A stretch of 64,000 nt of DNA from CAVQUE01 sp046290435 (GCA_046290435.1 JBKAGO010000051.1:1-64000); one strand, 5' to 3'; shown: positions 35,652 through 44,329, numbered from the stretch's first letter. Program-made: numbers and translations. The notes: generated by a model not told the origin, from the sequence alone.

Positions 35652-36482
35652 TCAGCGGGAGCGCCACCACGCGTCGAGGCGCTCGACGGTGGCGTCGCGG
35701 TCGAGGTCGGGCTCGGAGCGCTTGAGGTCCAGCAGGAAGCGCATCGCTGCGCCCACCTCGGGGCCAGGGGAGAGACCGAGATGCTCCATGACGGCCTGGC
35801 CGTCGAGCAGCGGACGCTCGGCGGCCAGCCGGTCGGCCTCGGCGAGCTCGGCGATGCGGCGCTCGAGCTCGTCGACGTGGTGCTGGAGCTCCTGGCGCTT
35901 GCGGGGGTTGCGCGTCGTACAGTCCGAACGGACGAGTTCGTTGAGGTGACCGAGCAACGGACCGGCGTCGCGTGCGTAGCGCCGGACGGCGCTGTCGCTC
36001 CACCCCGCGGCGAAGCCCTTGAACCGGCCCGACAGCCGCACCAGCTCGGTGACGTCGCGGACGATGTCCTCGGGATAGCCGAGCGCCCGGAGACGTTTGC
36101 GGGTCATCTTGGCGCCGACGGCCTCGTGATGACGGAAGGTGACGCCACCTTCGTCGATGCGCCGTGTTGCCGGCTTGCCGATGTCGTGGAAGAGCGCGGC
36201 GAGTCGGGTGCGCAGATCGTGTGGGGTCTTGGCCGTCACTGCGATGGTGTGCGCGAGGACGTCCTTGTGCCGATGGATCGGATCCTGTTCGAGCCGCAGC
36301 GCAGGCAGTTCGGGCACCGCCCGTTCGGCGAGCCCGGAGTCGACCATCGACCACAATGCCGCGGCGACGTCGTCCGCGAGCAACGCTGCGGTGAGCGCCT
36401 CGCGGTAGCGGTCGGCGGAATCGGCCTGGGGTGGCCCGTCGCCGGGCGCGACATCCGTACCAGGCGGCGGAACGGGAGCCAC
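35652..36482 (-). CDS. HD-domain protein matching the C-terminal half of CCA-adding enzymes, nucleotidyltransferase head absent
   Basis: A 276-residue protein whose body matches the HD and C-terminal regions of actinobacterial tRNA CCA nucleotidyltransferase (PcnA). Motifs are ELPALRLEQDPIHRHKDVLA, LAALFHDIGKPATR (HD pair), HHEAVGAKMTRKRLRALGY and LVRSDCTTRNPRKRQ, then a terminal EVGAAMRFLLDLK helix region. PcnA is ~480 residues; the ~200-residue polymerase head with GGxxRD is missing and is not encoded upstream, where rpmG lies 26 bp away. A stand-alone phosphohydrolase/tRNA-binding subunit is possible. The start (GTG 36482) is weakly supported. Confidence 0.8.
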   Translation of the reverse strand: MAPVPPPGTDVAPGDGPPQADSADRYREALTAALLADDVAAALWSMVDSGLAERAVPELPALRLEQDPIHRHKDVLAHTIAVTAKTPHDLRTRLAALFHDIGKPATRRIDEGGVTFRHHEAVGAKMTRKRLRALGYPEDIVRDVTELVRLSGRFKGFAAGWSDSAVRRYARDAGPLLGHLNELVRSDCTTRNPRKRQELQHHVDELERRIAELAEADRLAAERPLLDGQAVMEHLGLSPGPEVGAAMRFLLDLKRSEPDLDRDATVERLDAWWRSR

Positions 36483-36508
36483 CGGGCGCGGTGTCGCGGC
36501 GCTCGTCG

Positions 36509-36676
36509 CTACTTCTCTTCCTTGAAGATCACGTGGCGACGCACGACGGGGTCGTACTTCTTGAGCTCGATGCGCTCGCGGTTGTTGACCTTGTTCTTGT
36601 TGGTCACGTACGTGTAGCCGGTGCCCGCGGTGGACTTCAGCTTGATGACGGGACGCTTGTCGCTTCCTGCGGGCAT
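36509..36676 (-). CDS. rpmG: 50S ribosomal protein L33, Cys-free form
   Basis: A 55-residue L33 (KSTAGTGYTYVTNKNKVNN). It has no cysteine, so it is the zinc-independent (C-minus) form. Start ATG 36676 overlaps the rpmB stop by one base (TGATG), so both are made from one mRNA. In other actinobacteria, C-minus L28/L33 paralogues replace zinc-binding forms under zinc limitation; whether that applies here depends on paralogues outside the window. Confidence 0.95.
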   Translation of the reverse strand: MPAGSDKRPVIKLKSTAGTGYTYVTNKNKVNNRERIELKKYDPVVRRHVIFKEEK

Positions 36677-36912
36677 CAGACCTTCACCCCCCGGCGCTTC
36701 ATGTCGGCCATCACGCGCTCGATGCCGTGCTTGTTGATGGTCTTGATGCCTTTGGCACTGACGGTCAGGGTCACCCAGCGCTTCTCGCTGGGCACCCAGA
36801 AGCGGTGCCGCTGGATGTTTGGGTCCCAACGGCGACGCGTCTTGCGGTGCGAGTGCGAGACGTTGTTGCCGAAGGCGGGCTTGCGCCCGGTCACCTGACA
36901 GATCTTGGACAT
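36676..36912 (-). CDS. rpmB: 50S ribosomal protein L28
   Basis: A 78-residue L28 with NVSHSHRKTRRRWDPNIQ, the usual signature. One cysteine only (ICQVTG), so the CxxC zinc pair of C-plus forms is absent. The start has no purine-rich ribosome site; TAACCT lies 9 nt upstream, consistent with leaderless initiation. First gene of an rpmB-rpmG-HD unit. Confidence 0.96.
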   Translation of the reverse strand: MSKICQVTGRKPAFGNNVSHSHRKTRRRWDPNIQRHRFWVPSEKRWVTLTVSAKGIKTINKHGIERVMADMKRRGVKV

Positions 36913-36921
36913 AGGGAGTCG

Positions 36922-36927
36922 AGGTTA
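36922..36927 (-). promoter_or_regulatory. -10 hexamer, near-leaderless (rpmB-rpmG)
   Basis: TAACCT on the minus strand ends 9 nt before ATG 36912; no Shine-Dalgarno sequence lies between. Confidence 0.4.
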
Positions 36928-37173
36928 TCGCCGTCGGAACGCAACGGCCACCTCACCTGCATCCTCGGGTCGACGATGTCCGCGACGGGACCGCCGGGAG
37001 CGGTCACGGACACTCGATTCGCGGCAGCACCCCGGCACGGCAGACGGGAGACCGACGGGCACGATCGTGTCGGCTGGTTGGACGATGAGCGCCATGCTCG
37101 CTAGCGTGCTCGGATTGTTGCGGTTTGATTGCGAAGAGGCGACGACCGTCCGTCGACCCAGGAAGGACAGACC

Positions 37174-38184
37174 GTGAAGCTCGGCATCGTCTGGGGTTAC
37201 TGGGGAGCTGCTCCCCCACCCGATCTGCTGTCTCTCACCATCGAGGCCGAGCGCCTCGGATACGACTCGGCCTGGACGGCCGAATCCTGGGGATCCGACG
37301 CCTTCTCGCCGCTGGCCTACCTGGCCGGGCACACCTCGACCATCCGCCTCGGCACCGCCGTCGCGCAGATCGCGGCGCGCACCCCCACCGCCACGGCCAT
37401 GCACGCCATCACCCTCGACCACCTCTCCGGAGGGCGTTTCGTCCTGGGCCTCGGCGTGTCGGGCCCCCAGGTCGTCGAGGGCTGGTACGGCCAGCCGTCG
37501 CGCCGGCCCCTCGCCCGCACCCGCGAATACGTCGAGATCATCCGGCGCGTGCTGGCCCGCGAAGAACCGCTGCAATTCGACGGCGAGTTCTGGCAGCACC
37601 CGTTCACCGGCGAGGGCGCCGAGGGTCTCGGCAAGCCCTTGAAGACCATCACCCATCCGCTGCGGTCGGATCTGCCCATCTTCATCGGCGCCGAGGGCCC
37701 GAAGAACGTTGCGCAGACCGCGCAGATCGCCGACGGTTGGTTCCCGCTCTACTACTCGCCGATGCGCCCGGAGGTCTATGCCGATCAGCTCATCGACGCG
37801 CCCACCGACTTCGAGGTCGTGGTCGGCACCACCGTGCGCATCGCCGACGACATCGAGGCCGCACTGGCCTCGACGCGGGCCACGCTGGCCTTCTACATCG
37901 GGGGCATGGGAGCCAAGGGGCAGAACTACCACACCAAGCTGATGGCCCGCATGGGCTTCGAGGCAGAGGCGCTGAAGATCCAGGAGTTGTTCTTCGAGGG
38001 CCGGCGTGACGAGGCAATCGCAACAGTTCCGCTCGAATTCGCCGATGAGATAAGTCTGGTGGGGCCACCGGAACGCATCCGCGACCGGCTGGCCGCCTGG
38101 GAGGAGAGCCCGGTCACGACCATCAACGTGACCACCCGCTCGGTCGACGAGCTCCGCCAGATCGCAGAACTCGTTCTCGGATGA
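37174..38184 (+). CDS. LLM-class F420-dependent oxidoreductase
   Basis: A 336-residue TIM-barrel flavin/F420 enzyme of the bacterial luciferase-like family. Features are KLGIVWGYWG, YDSAWTAESWGSDAF, LDHLSGGRFVLGLGVSG and the C-terminal LVGPPERIRDRLAAW. The spacing matches mycobacterial F420-dependent oxidoreductases (methylene-H4MPT-reductase-like). GTG 37174 has AGGAAGGA at 37160-37167. Its stop overlaps the next gene by ATGA, an odd coupling for a redox enzyme and a surface protein. Substrate unknown. Confidence 0.92.
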   Translation: MKLGIVWGYWGAAPPPDLLSLTIEAERLGYDSAWTAESWGSDAFSPLAYLAGHTSTIRLGTAVAQIAARTPTATAMHAITLDHLSGGRFVLGLGVSGPQVVEGWYGQPSRRPLARTREYVEIIRRVLAREEPLQFDGEFWQHPFTGEGAEGLGKPLKTITHPLRSDLPIFIGAEGPKNVAQTAQIADGWFPLYYSPMRPEVYADQLIDAPTDFEVVVGTTVRIADDIEAALASTRATLAFYIGGMGAKGQNYHTKLMARMGFEAEALKIQELFFEGRRDEAIATVPLEFADEISLVGPPERIRDRLAAWEESPVTTINVTTRSVDELRQIAELVLG

Positions 38185-40460
38185 CCGATGCCATGACCGA
38201 ACCCGACGCCACCGAGCCCTCGCCGCCCCGGCATGCAGCCACTGCCCCGCCGGCGCCATGGCTACGGGCGCTCCGGCTGGCTCTGGTGGGCGTCACCGTG
38301 GCGGTCGGCATCGCCACCCTCGCCCTCGTCCCGGGCCCGGCCGACACCGCCGGGGCACAGCAGAACCTGCATTCGGACTGGGCGCCGTTCGTGGGCGAAT
38401 ACCAGATGTGGTGCACCGCCAGCACCGGCGAGCCCGGCCCCTGCGCCCGGCATCACAACGGCTGGGCAATCGACATCGACGTCACCTTCGGCGACCCCCT
38501 CTATGCAACGGGGCCCGGCACGATCGTCCAACTCTTCGAAGGCTGTCGCGCCCGCGGCGGCGACCATTGCAACGACCGCATCGGCAACGGCCTGTCGATC
38601 GATCACGGCGACCACTGGAGCCGGTACATCCACCTCGCGAGGCTGGCTCCCGGCCTCGAGGAGGGCGACCGGATCGAGGGCGGCCAGCTCGTCGGCTACT
38701 CCGGAGCCTCGGGCACGATGGACGGCGGCGTCCACCTCCACTACGACGAGACCCTCCCCCAACCCCTGCCGGTCCGACGCATCTTCTTCGGTCCGATGCT
38801 GGCCTGTCACGGCGACCAGGTCGTGCAGTACCCCGACGTCATCGTCGGGCGCGGCGGCAACTGGCAGGACGTCCCCTGGGGCACGGTGTTGCGCAACGAC
38901 GGCTACGAGTGCCTCGGCGGCGTCACCCCCGAACCGCTCGCTCCTCCCACCCCGCCGCCACCACCGCCGGTCGAGCCCATCACCGCTGTGGCCGCCGGCT
39001 CGGTCGGCCTCGCCTTCGGCGACTTCGGAGCCATCGGTCGCGAGAGCCTCGTCATCGGCGTACCCGGCGACAGCCTCGGCCGTCGGACCGAAGCGGGCTC
39101 GGTCACCGTTGTCACCGACCGGGCCCGGGGAACACGCAACGAACTGCTGCGGCAAGGTCGCAAGCTCACCGGCAGGCCCGGCGCGGGCGACTACGTCGGG
39201 GCGTCGGTGGCCACGGGCGATCTCGACTGCGACGGACGCGACGACCTCGCCGTCGGCGCGCCCGGCGAGAAACTCGGTCGCCACGAGGACGCCGGGCTGG
39301 TCGTCGTCACCCACGGGACACGCCGCAGCGCCGCCAACCGCCCGATCAGGCTGGCCCAGGGTGGTCTGCTCGGCGGCAGCCGCGACGGCAACGAACTCAC
39401 CGGCGCCTCGCTGGCAATCGGCGACTTCGATGGCGACGGCTGCGACGACCTCGCCGTCGGCGCCCCCGGTGAGGACATCGACGGCAACACCGACGCAGGG
39501 GCCGTCGCCGTGGCGTTCGGGCATCGGTCCGGCGTCGGTGCCGGCCGGACTCCCGTGGTGCTGAGCCGGGCCGCCGGGCTCCCCGGCGACCTCGCAGCCG
39601 GCGATCTCGTCGGCGCAACGCTCGCCGCGGGCGATTTCGACTGCGACGGCATCGACGACCTCGCCATCGGCATCCCCGGCGCGAACGTCGGCTCTGCAAT
39701 CGACGCCGGAGCCGTGGCCGTCGTCCACGGCAGCACCGCAGGGTTCGTCCGTCCCACGATTCTGTGGCAGGAGAACGGCCTCGCAGGGATCCTCGAGGGC
39801 GGCGACCACGTCGGCGCCGCCCTGGCCGTCGGCGACTTCGACGCCGATGGCTGCGACGACCTCGCCGTCGGCGCCCCCGGCGAGGGCCTCACCCAAGGTG
39901 CCGCCGCCGGCGCGGTCAGCATCGCCTACGGCTCACCCGCCGGGCTCGCCGATTCCATCGTCATCTACCGGGGCGAAGGCGGCCTCAGAGGCAAGGCGGC
40001 CGCCGGCGACTTCCTCGGGGCTGCACTCGCTGCGGGCGACTTCGACTGCGACGGCGACGACGACCTCGCCGTCGGCGCCCCCGGCGTGACCGTACGACGC
40101 CAGAACGACGCCGGCTGGGTGGGCGTCGTCCGTGGTTCGTCTGCAGGCCTGCGCGGCGCGATGGCATCGCTGGTCCAAGGGCGAGGCCTTCCGGGATCGG
40201 CCGAAGCCGGCGACCTCGTCGGTTCGTCGCTGGCCGCGGGCGACTTCGACGGCGACGGCTGCGCCGACCTCGCGATCGGCGCCCCCGGCGAGGACATCGG
40301 CCGGCACATCGACGCCGGCGAGGTCACGCTCGTGTCCGGCAGTCGGGCCGGGCTCGCCGGCGCCCGGACCTTCAGCCAGGCGTCGAACCTGCCCGGCCGC
40401 AGCCGCGACGGCGACGTCCTGAGCGGCCCGTCCGCCGCGAGGCTGCTGGCGCTGTACTGA
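38181..40460 (+). CDS. membrane-anchored LytM (M23) domain plus FG-GAP repeat protein
   Basis: A 759-residue exported protein. An N-terminal cytoplasmic leader and signal-anchor (~31-50) precede an M23/LytM-like domain (~75-215): RHHNGWAIDIDV, WSRYIHLARLAPGLEEGDRI, LVGYSGASG and GVHLHYDE (HxH). These keep most metal-ligand positions but with altered first-motif spacing. A Pro-rich linker (PPTPPPPPPVE) leads to seven FG-GAP repeats of ~60 residues, each with a DxDxDGxDDLAxGxPG calcium-binding-type loop, forming an integrin-alpha-like propeller. A surface peptidoglycan-binding or cleaving adhesin is likely. Overlaps the oxidoreductase by ATGA. Confidence 0.87.
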   Translation: MTDAMTEPDATEPSPPRHAATAPPAPWLRALRLALVGVTVAVGIATLALVPGPADTAGAQQNLHSDWAPFVGEYQMWCTASTGEPGPCARHHNGWAIDIDVTFGDPLYATGPGTIVQLFEGCRARGGDHCNDRIGNGLSIDHGDHWSRYIHLARLAPGLEEGDRIEGGQLVGYSGASGTMDGGVHLHYDETLPQPLPVRRIFFGPMLACHGDQVVQYPDVIVGRGGNWQDVPWGTVLRNDGYECLGGVTPEPLAPPTPPPPPPVEPITAVAAGSVGLAFGDFGAIGRESLVIGVPGDSLGRRTEAGSVTVVTDRARGTRNELLRQGRKLTGRPGAGDYVGASVATGDLDCDGRDDLAVGAPGEKLGRHEDAGLVVVTHGTRRSAANRPIRLAQGGLLGGSRDGNELTGASLAIGDFDGDGCDDLAVGAPGEDIDGNTDAGAVAVAFGHRSGVGAGRTPVVLSRAAGLPGDLAAGDLVGATLAAGDFDCDGIDDLAIGIPGANVGSAIDAGAVAVVHGSTAGFVRPTILWQENGLAGILEGGDHVGAALAVGDFDADGCDDLAVGAPGEGLTQGAAAGAVSIAYGSPAGLADSIVIYRGEGGLRGKAAAGDFLGAALAAGDFDCDGDDDLAVGAPGVTVRRQNDAGWVGVVRGSSAGLRGAMASLVQGRGLPGSAEAGDLVGSSLAAGDFDGDGCADLAIGAPGEDIGRHIDAGEVTLVSGSRAGLAGARTFSQASNLPGRSRDGDVLSGPSAARLLALY

Positions 40461-40476
40461 TCGCCGCACCACAGCG

Positions 40477-40550
40477 TGCCCCCGACAGGAATCGAACCTG
40501 TGGCCTACCGCTTAGGAGGCGGTCGCTCTATCCGACTGAGCTACGAGGGC
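40477..40550 (-). tRNA. tRNA-Arg (anticodon CCT)
   Basis: A 74-nt cloverleaf on the minus strand. Acceptor GCCCTCG pairs with CGGGGGC (one G-U), D-arm GCTCAGTCGGATAGAGC, anticodon stem ACCGC/GCGGT enclosing loop CTCCTAA (anticodon CCT, codon AGG), T-arm ending GGTTCGATTCC. Discriminator A73; CCA is not encoded. Confidence 0.96.
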
Positions 40551-40686
40551 GGGATCGCCGTCGAGCATAGAGCCGCACTCGAGCCGAGCCCGACCGGTTC
40601 GCCGGCTCCATGCGTCGGACACCGACCCAGGCCGGGTCGGACGGCGCCGGCGGCGAAACCCGGTCGGCGGCCGGAGGGCCCGGCCG

Positions 40687-40692
40687 TATCCT
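40687..40692 (+). promoter_or_regulatory. -10 hexamer, leaderless type (cysS)
   Basis: TATCCT ends 7 nt before ATG 40700. Confidence 0.5.
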
Positions 40693-40699
40693 GTCGGCC

Positions 40700-42073
40700 A
40701 TGCGTCTCACCGACACCTTGACCGGTCGCCTGCGCGACCTCGAACCCCGCGAGCCCGGCAAGGTGTCGATCTATGCGTGTGGTCCCACGGTGTACGACGT
40801 CCCCCACCTCGGCCACGCCCGCACGGCGCTGACCTACGACGTGCTGGTCCGGTACCTGCGCTGGCGCGGCCACGAGGTGACGTTGGTGTCGAACATCACC
40901 GACATCGACGACAACATCATCAACCGGGCTGCCGAGACCGGGACCACCGAACCCGAGCTCGCCGCCCGCTTCGCCGACGTCTACATCGACCAACTGCGGA
41001 TCTTCGGCATCGCCGATCCCGATCACCGTCCCCGGGCCACCCAGTACGTCGAGCAGATGATCGCCGTCATCGGCGAACTCGTCGATGACGGCAAGGCCTA
41101 CGTCGTCGAGGGTCGCGGCGTGTACTTCGACGTGTCGGCGTTCGATGGCTACGGCGCGCTGTGCCACCGGGTGGCCGACGACCTGCGCGAGCAGGCCCGG
41201 GCCCGGGTGGCCGTCGACGACCTCAAAGAGGACCCGCTCGACTTCGCGCTCTGGAAGGCGGCCAAGCCCGGCGAGCCCACCTGGGACTCGCCGTGGGGAC
41301 CGGGGCGGCCCGGTTGGCACATCGAGTGCGTCGCCATGTCGCTCGACATCCTGGGCGACGACTTCGACATCCACGGCGGCGGCTCCGATCTGGCGTTCCC
41401 CCACCACGAGAACGAACGAGCGGAGGCAGAGGCAGCCGGCCACCGCTTCGCCCGGCACTGGGTGCACTCGGCGATGCTCAACGTCGACGGCGAGAAGATG
41501 TCGAAGTCGCTCGGCAACTTCCGCAACCTCGGCGACGCCCTCGACGCCTACGGCCCCCGGCCGCTTCGCCTCGCCATGTTGCAGGCCCACTACCTGACGG
41601 TGATGGAGCTGAGCGACGCCGCCATGGCCGGCGCCACAGGCGGCATCGACCGCCTCGACGCGTTCGCCCGGCGGATGGCGGCGGCGGGTGTCGAGCCGGC
41701 CGACCACTCCGACGCCGCTGCCGTCGACGCGTTCGTCGCCGCGATGGACACCGACCTCGGCACCCCGGACGCGCTGGCGGTGATCTTCGATCAGGTCTCG
41801 GCGGGCAACGCCGCGCTCGACGCCGGCGACCACGACGCCGCGGCTGTCGCCTCGGCCACCGTCGCGGAACTCTGCGGCGTGCTCGGCATCGTCGGCGCAG
41901 CGGAGCGCGAGGCCGGCGAGGACGACGCCGAGATCGACGAGCTGCTGGCGCAACGCCAGCAGGCCCGCGCCGACAGGGACTTCGCCACGGCCGACGCCAT
42001 CCGCGACACCCTGGCCGAGCGCGGCATCGAGATCGAGGACACGCCGACCGGCCCCATCTGGCGCCGCCGGTAG
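40700..42073 (+). CDS. cysS: cysteinyl-tRNA synthetase
   Basis: A 457-residue class I aminoacyl-tRNA synthetase that charges tRNA-Cys. The zinc-site Cys is in YACGPTVYD, the HIGH motif is HLGHAR, then GWHIECVAMS, FPHHENERAEAE and KMSKSLGNF. The C-terminal DALR/anticodon region ends QQARADRDFATADAIRD. It could be confused with the mycothiol ligase MshC, but the full length and intact anticodon domain support CysS. The end of the gene is followed 36 bp later by palindromic element copy 2. Confidence 0.95.
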   Translation: MRLTDTLTGRLRDLEPREPGKVSIYACGPTVYDVPHLGHARTALTYDVLVRYLRWRGHEVTLVSNITDIDDNIINRAAETGTTEPELAARFADVYIDQLRIFGIADPDHRPRATQYVEQMIAVIGELVDDGKAYVVEGRGVYFDVSAFDGYGALCHRVADDLREQARARVAVDDLKEDPLDFALWKAAKPGEPTWDSPWGPGRPGWHIECVAMSLDILGDDFDIHGGGSDLAFPHHENERAEAEAAGHRFARHWVHSAMLNVDGEKMSKSLGNFRNLGDALDAYGPRPLRLAMLQAHYLTVMELSDAAMAGATGGIDRLDAFARRMAAAGVEPADHSDAAAVDAFVAAMDTDLGTPDALAVIFDQVSAGNAALDAGDHDAAAVASATVAELCGVLGIVGAAEREAGEDDAEIDELLAQRQQARADRDFATADAIRDTLAERGIEIEDTPTGPIWRRR

Positions 42074-42109
42074 GAGCCCTGACGGATCCACCAACCGGCA
42101 CGACGTCAA

Positions 42110-42149
42110 TGACGCGCTTGCACACACTCGCGAACGTGCGAACGCGTCA
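42110..42149. repeat. TGACG...CGTCA palindromic element, copy 2
   Basis: TGACGCG (42110-42116) and CGCGTCA (42143-42149) bracket CTTGCACACACTCGCGAACG and then TGCGAA. It shares TGACG, TTGCACAC, the TCG centre, GTGC.AA and CGTCA in the same order as copy 1 at 12048-12084. Like copy 1 it lies just after a plus-strand gene end (cysS). It also lies 18 bp before the helicase start, so it may be either a terminator or an operator. Confidence 0.7.
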
Positions 42150-42166
42150 CGGAAGAGGCCGCGCCG

Positions 42167-44191
42167 GTGGCGCGATTCGGCGGATCCATGCCCGCCGTCC
42201 CCCGCTCCGGCTCGGCCGGGGCCTCACCCGAGCGTTTCCGGGAGGCGCTGCGCCAGACTGAGCCGGTGGATCGGTTGCTCGACGGGCTGACGGAGGACCA
42301 ACGGCGCGCCGTGACCGTCAACGTCGCGACCCTGCGGATCCTCGCCGGCGCCGGGAGCGGCAAGACCCGGGTGCTCACCCACCGCATCGCGCATCAGGCC
42401 CACGGCAATGTGCTCGACCCGGCCCGAACCGTGGCGCTCACCTTCACCCGCAAGGCCGCCGGCGAGCTGCGTCGACGTCTGCGATCGCTGGGCCTGTCCG
42501 ACGAGGTCGCCGCCGGGACGTTCCACGCGCAGGCCTACGCCCAGCTCCGCACCCGATGGCGCGACGAGGGCGTGCGACCTCCCGAGCTGCTCGACCGTCG
42601 CGGCCGCGTGCTGGGGCGGCTGATCCCCACCGGTCTCCCCCGGCCCGACCGGGTCGCCATCGCCGCCGAGATCGACTGGGCCACGGCGCAGCGGATCAGC
42701 CCGCAGCGCTACATCGAGGTCGCCGACCGGGCCGGCCGGCGCCCACCGGTGCGCGTCGCGCAAGTCGCCGAGATCTACGACGCCTTCGTCGCCGCCAAGC
42801 AGCGCCGTCGACTGGTGGACTTCGACGACCTCTTGGAGCTGTGCATCCGCGACTCGGCCGATCCCGACCGGGCGGCGGCGCAGCACTGGCGGGTGCGGCA
42901 CCTGTTCGTCGACGAGTTCCAGGACGTCAACCGCCTCCAGTTCGACCTGTTGCGGGCGTGGCGTGGTCCGGGCTCGTCGCTGTGCATCGTCGGCGACCCC
43001 AACCAGGCCATCTACGGATGGAACGGCGCCGACGCCCGCTACCTCACTCAGATCGAGCAGTTCTTCCCCGACGTCGAGACGGTGCAGCTCCGCGACAACT
43101 TCCGTTCGACCCCCCAGATCCTGGCGGCGGCCGCGGCGGTGGGCGGCGAGCGTGCCCGGCTGGTGGCACACCGTCGTGACGGTCCCCCGCCGACGGTCAC
43201 GCGCTGCACCGACGAACAACACGAGGCCGAGACCGTCGCCCGGCGCATCCGGGATCGCCGCAACCCCGGGTCGAGCTGGTCGAGCCAGGCGGTGCTGGTG
43301 CGCACGAACGCCCAGACGGCGGTCATCGCCAGCGCGCTCGCGCGGGCCCAGATCCCGTTCCGGGTCCGCGACGGGGCTGGGCTGCTCGAGGACCCGCTGG
43401 TGGTGCGCCGACTGGTCGAGATCGAGCGGAGCCGGGCATCGCTGCGGGTGGTGTTCGAGGACCTTCGTCTCGACGCGGCCGTCCTGGCCGGCTCCCCCGC
43501 CGACGACGACGCCGACCCCGCCGACGAGATCGACGACCTCGTCTCGGAGACCCCGGACGGCCCCGAGCGGAACAGAACCCGTGGCGGCGACGGCGGGCGC
43601 AACGGCGACGCCGGGCGCCGCGGCGACGCCAGGCGCAGCGGCGACGGCGGAGCGACAGCGTTCGGCGGGACCGCCGACCGCGCCGGGCAGGGCGCAGCCG
43701 ACCCCGCCGCTGCGCTCGCCGCGCTCGCAGCGCTGGCTGAAGAGCAGCTGGTGGTCGATCCGGAGGCGACGGGCGCCGGCTTCGTCGCCTGGGTGCGGGC
43801 GACACTGGGCGGCGAAGCAGCGGGCGTCGGGCGTGAGGGCGTCGAGATCGCCACGTTCCATGCGGCCAAGGGCCTCGAGTGGCGGGTCGTGCACCTCGCC
43901 GGCATCGAGGACGGACTGGTACCGATCGGGCGGGCGACGACCGACGCTGCACGCGAGGAGGAGCGTCGGTTGTTCTACGTGGCGCTCACCCGGGCCCACG
44001 ACGAGGTGCACTGCACCTGGGCGGCGTCGCGGCGGTTCGGCAACCGGACCGTCGAACGCCAGGCATCACCGATGCTGGCTCAGATGTCGATGGCGTCGAT
44101 CGAGATGGGCCCCGATGTGTCCGGCCCGAGCAATCTCGAGCGGGTCCGGGCCCTGCGAGCCACCCTGGCCGAGGAAGCGCCACCCGGCTGA
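42167..44191 (+). CDS. UvrD/PcrA-like SF1 helicase, shortened
   Basis: A 674-residue superfamily 1A DNA helicase. Walker A is LAGAGSGKT, Ia TFTRKAAGELRRR, II VDEFQDVNRLQ, III GDPNQAIYGWNGAD, IV LRDNFRST, V FHAAKGLEWRVVHLAG and VI RRLFYVALTRAHDE. The 2B region between motifs IV and V is cut down and contains a disordered Gly/Arg/Asp-rich stretch (~462-520), possibly a linker. It is shorter than typical UvrD/PcrA and closest in layout to UvrD2-type proteins without an HRDC domain. GTG 42167 has GGAAGAGG 8 nt upstream. Likely a repair or recombination role. Confidence 0.9.
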   Translation: MARFGGSMPAVPRSGSAGASPERFREALRQTEPVDRLLDGLTEDQRRAVTVNVATLRILAGAGSGKTRVLTHRIAHQAHGNVLDPARTVALTFTRKAAGELRRRLRSLGLSDEVAAGTFHAQAYAQLRTRWRDEGVRPPELLDRRGRVLGRLIPTGLPRPDRVAIAAEIDWATAQRISPQRYIEVADRAGRRPPVRVAQVAEIYDAFVAAKQRRRLVDFDDLLELCIRDSADPDRAAAQHWRVRHLFVDEFQDVNRLQFDLLRAWRGPGSSLCIVGDPNQAIYGWNGADARYLTQIEQFFPDVETVQLRDNFRSTPQILAAAAAVGGERARLVAHRRDGPPPTVTRCTDEQHEAETVARRIRDRRNPGSSWSSQAVLVRTNAQTAVIASALARAQIPFRVRDGAGLLEDPLVVRRLVEIERSRASLRVVFEDLRLDAAVLAGSPADDDADPADEIDDLVSETPDGPERNRTRGGDGGRNGDAGRRGDARRSGDGGATAFGGTADRAGQGAADPAAALAALAALAEEQLVVDPEATGAGFVAWVRATLGGEAAGVGREGVEIATFHAAKGLEWRVVHLAGIEDGLVPIGRATTDAAREEERRLFYVALTRAHDEVHCTWAASRRFGNRTVERQASPMLAQMSMASIEMGPDVSGPSNLERVRALRATLAEEAPPG

Positions 44192-44207
44192 TCGCGGCGC
44201 ACCCGGG

Positions 44208-44329
44208 GCCATCGGTTCCGGCGCCGAAAAACGTCGCCAGAACAACACGTTTCGGCGCCAGAGCGAATGGCCATCGGTTCCGGCGCCGAAAAACGTCGCC
44301 AGAGCAACACGTTTCGACGCCAGAGCGAT
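44208..44329. repeat. two tandem copies of a 62-bp hairpin unit
   Basis: Unit 1 (44208-44269) and unit 2 (44270-44329) are nearly identical, starting GCCATCGGTTCCGGCGCCG. Each folds GGCGCCGAAAAACGT against ACGTTTCGGCGCC with a 2-nt bulge and a ~12-nt loop. They sit between the helicase and exonuclease III genes, which converge, so a bidirectional terminator is the simplest role. Confidence 0.75.

Noticed and set aside
42110..42149. LexA/SOS box in front of the helicase
   Set aside because: The element contains GAACGTGCGAAC but not the actinobacterial CGAAC-N4-GTTCG dyad, and it matches the copy at 12048, which is not near a repair gene.
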